Shown here: piece after piece, positions 62,360 to 64,000 of the stretch | How the letters are laid out: every line of letters starts with the position of its first letter | Numbering within the stretch: position 1 is the stretch's first letter | Assembly (NCBI RefSeq): GCF_020524485.1 | Contig: NZ_JAIVLF010000001.1 | Location: 372,001 to 436,000 of the forward strand | Direction of reading: 5' to 3' | From: Novosphingobium profundi | Lineage (GTDB): Bacteria; Pseudomonadota; Alphaproteobacteria; Sphingomonadales; Sphingomonadaceae | Length of the DNA stretch: 64,000 nucleotides | The notes under the pieces: model-generated | What the model saw: only the letters and a program-made list of their open reading frames with translations | Told to the model about the DNA's origin: nothing | Database searches by the model: none | Program-made: the position numbers and the translations under genes

Positions 62360-64000
62360 TTACTTTGCGGCCAGTTCCTTCACGATGCGCGGGGCCGGGT
62401 AGATGGTCTCCAGCGCCTCCTGGAGCGCGGCGGTGGAGACGACGACGGTGCGGTTGAGCACTGGATCATAGCCGTAGTTGCCGCCCAGCGAATGGATGTT
62501 GCCGTCAAAGGCCGCACCGATCACGGTGCCCGCCTTGTCGATCACCGGGGAACCCGAATTGCCGCCGATGATGTCGTTGGTGGTCACGAAATCATAGGTC
62601 ACAGCCTTGTCGATGGCGCGTTCCTTCGCCGCGAACTGGCTGGGCAGGTCGAAAGGTTCGGCGCCCGTCGCACGCTCGAAGGTGCCGCCCATGGTGGTCT
62701 GGAAGGGCACCTCGTTGCCACGCTCGGTCCAGCCCTTCACGCGGCCATAGCTGATGCGCAGGGTAAAGGTGGCGTCGGGGTAGAGGCTGTCGCCATAGGC
62801 GGCAAAGCGCGCGTCGGCGAGCTTGGCCCCGGCCTGCGTGACCGGCCCGGCATAGGCCTCGTCGACCTTCTGCTTGAGCGCGCGCTGGTTGGCGTCCAGT
62901 TTCAGGGCGTACTGGATCATCGGATCGTCCGAGGCCTCGATCGCGGCGAGGCCCCCGTCCCACAGCTGCTTGCGGTACGCCGGATCGGCGAGCTTCGTGC
63001 CCGCGACAAGGCGCTCGGACAGGCCCTCGGGGCTTTCCTTGCCAAGGAGCAGGCGGGTCTGCGGATCATCGACCCCCAGGTATTCGCGCGCCTTGGAGAG
63101 GCTCCAGGCCATCTGCAACTCGTCGAGCCAGGGGTAGACCGGCGCCTCGTCGAGCAGGCGCTTCTCGGTCAGCGGCAGGGCGCTGTCGGTGTAGCCGGGG
63201 AGGCGCTCGGCGTTGGGCTTGGCGCGTTCGGTCGCACCCATGACGAGGGCCTGCGCGTAGCTGTAGAGCGTGCCCGAGGGCGCATCGTAGCGGTAGGGGA
63301 TGTAGAGCGTGCGGTAGGCATCGACCGCCGCGTCCACCTGGGCCCAGGGATCGCCGATCTCGGCGTTGCCAGCGCTCTTGGCCTTCAGGTCCGCTTCGGC
63401 CGCGGCCAGCTTGGCGGTGAAGGCGGGGTCGTTCAGGGCCTTGGTGCGGCCGATGTAGACCTTGAGGCTGTTTTCGACGCCGCTCAGGAGGTCGAGGCCC
63501 TCGCGCGCGTGTTCGGGGCTTTCCTCCATCGCGCGGATCAGTCGCCCGCGCAGTTCCGAAAGCGTGGCGACGGTGATCGGCAGGCGCACCTCGCGCTCGA
63601 AGGCGAGCTGGCTCAGCGTATAGAGGCGCGAGGTCGAACCCGGGTTGCCGACCACGAAGGTGGCTTCGTCGGCCTGGGGCGTGCGCGGGTTCCAGGTGAG
63701 GTGGACCGGTGTCTTTACCGGCTTGCCGTCCTCGTAAGCGCGCAGGAACGAGCCGTCGAGCGAGTAGCGCGGGAAGTTGAAGTTGTCGGGATCGCCGCCG
63801 AAGGTGGCCGCGCGGTCCTCCGGCGACCAGACGAGGCGGACGTCGGAATACTTGCGGTAGGTATAGAGCTTGTACTGCCCGCCGCCGAACAGGGTGACGA
63901 CCTGGCAGCGGAACTTCGCGGTGTCGGTGCAGTTGGCCGCCTCGATCTCGGCGATCCTGGCATCGCGCGCCTTGGTCAGCGCCTCGCCGGTAAGGGCGCC
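62360..64000 (-). CDS. S46-family peptidase (dipeptidyl-peptidase type), N-terminus outside window
   Basis: The frame is open from the window edge, with no start before 64000. The visible part includes the conserved TFGGDPDNFNFPRY segment, FVVGNPGSTSRLYT, and the catalytic serine in IIGGNSGSPVIDKAG, followed by GAAFDGNIHSLGGNYGYDP. These are marks of S46 peptidases (DPP7/DPP11), chymotrypsin-fold periplasmic enzymes that remove dipeptides. His and Asp of the triad lie largely outside or near the edge, so activity class cannot be judged. Confidence 0.93.
   Translation of the reverse strand, partial: GALTGEALTKARDARIAEIEAANCTDTAKFRCQVVTLFGGGQYKLYTYRKYSDVRLVWSPEDRAATFGGDPDNFNFPRYSLDGSFLRAYEDGKPVKTPVHLTWNPRTPQADEATFVVGNPGSTSRLYTLSQLAFEREVRLPITVATLSELRGRLIRAMEESPEHAREGLDLLSGVENSLKVYIGRTKALNDPAFTAKLAAAEADLKAKSAGNAEIGDPWAQVDAAVDAYRTLYIPYRYDAPSGTLYSYAQALVMGATERAKPNAERLPGYTDSALPLTEKRLLDEAPVYPWLDELQMAWSLSKAREYLGVDDPQTRLLLGKESPEGLSERLVAGTKLADPAYRKQLWDGGLAAIEASDDPMIQYALKLDANQRALKQKVDEAYAGPVTQAGAKLADARFAAYGDSLYPDATFTLRISYGRVKGWTERGNEVPFQTTMGGTFERATGAEPFDLPSQFAAKERAIDKAVTYDFVTTNDIIGGNSGSPVIDKAGTVIGAAFDGNIHSLGGNYGYDPVLNRTVVVSTAALQEALETIYPAPRIVKELAAK

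Overview
The window is high-GC alphaproteobacterial chromosome, most likely from a sphingomonad (Novosphingobium/Erythrobacter-like). This is inferred from the gene content and protein style: a GcrA-type DNA-binding domain, membrane- and lipid-anchored c-type cytochromes, a CIRCE-controlled groESL, alphaproteobacterial RpoB/RpoC, and a bacterial CDC48-like ATPase. Gene density is high and nearly all lengths fit known families. The two window ends cut genes: a cytochrome P450 on the left and an S46 peptidase on the right.

Layout. 1-4447 is a small oxidative catabolism cluster: a P450 behind a TetR-type palindrome, its likely TetR regulator, and a Rieske oxygenase overlapping a GFA-family protein, divergent from a MarR regulator. 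4524-12748 is an accessory region. It holds a 5'-truncated TniQ-like/AbrB ORF, an A/T-richer gene that fuses a GcrA-like helix-turn-helix to an RNA polymerase alpha C-terminal domain, an unrecognised 466-residue protein, gene fragments, and an IS21-family element (10089-12576) with a frameshifted istA. Two 173-bp direct repeats sit in this region; the right-hand copy ends exactly at the 3' end of a tRNA-Gln gene (12749-12822), which suggests an old integration or duplication site. 12970-15077 is ppx/gppA-rlmE. 15373-17120 holds a membrane cytochrome c and pheA. 17235-23702 is a six-gene membrane/AAA+ operon (DUF4129, DUF4350, MoxR, DUF58, SpoIIM-like, RDD) that runs on into two GNAT genes. Then follow zntB-like, ispG, a membrane protein and a retropepsin-like protease.

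28673-41230 is the core transcription/translation block. rpoC and rpoB are on the minus strand, rplJ-rplL on the plus strand, and between them lie a small-protein/DUF2975/XRE module with an AT-rich operator array. The rest is mostly housekeeping and stress functions: a cytochrome c lipoprotein, a MATE transporter, groESL, two penicillin-binding-fold serine hydrolases, polA, glutathione peroxidase, a CoA-transferase (scoAB) with a divergent LysR regulator, a tandem universal stress protein, a CDC48 homologue, glutamine cyclotransferase, an MscS channel and the S46 peptidase.

The most notable non-coding signal is a dispersed intergenic repeat of 112-114 bp, present in seven copies (15121, 28251, 41942, 45882, 47312, 51015, 58783). 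Each copy has a hairpin at both ends and a partly palindromic middle, and each lies between genes, often between converging ones. The most notable protein is the GcrA/alpha-CTD fusion at 6300-7643. All calls rest on reading the sequence and on general family knowledge; no database search was run.
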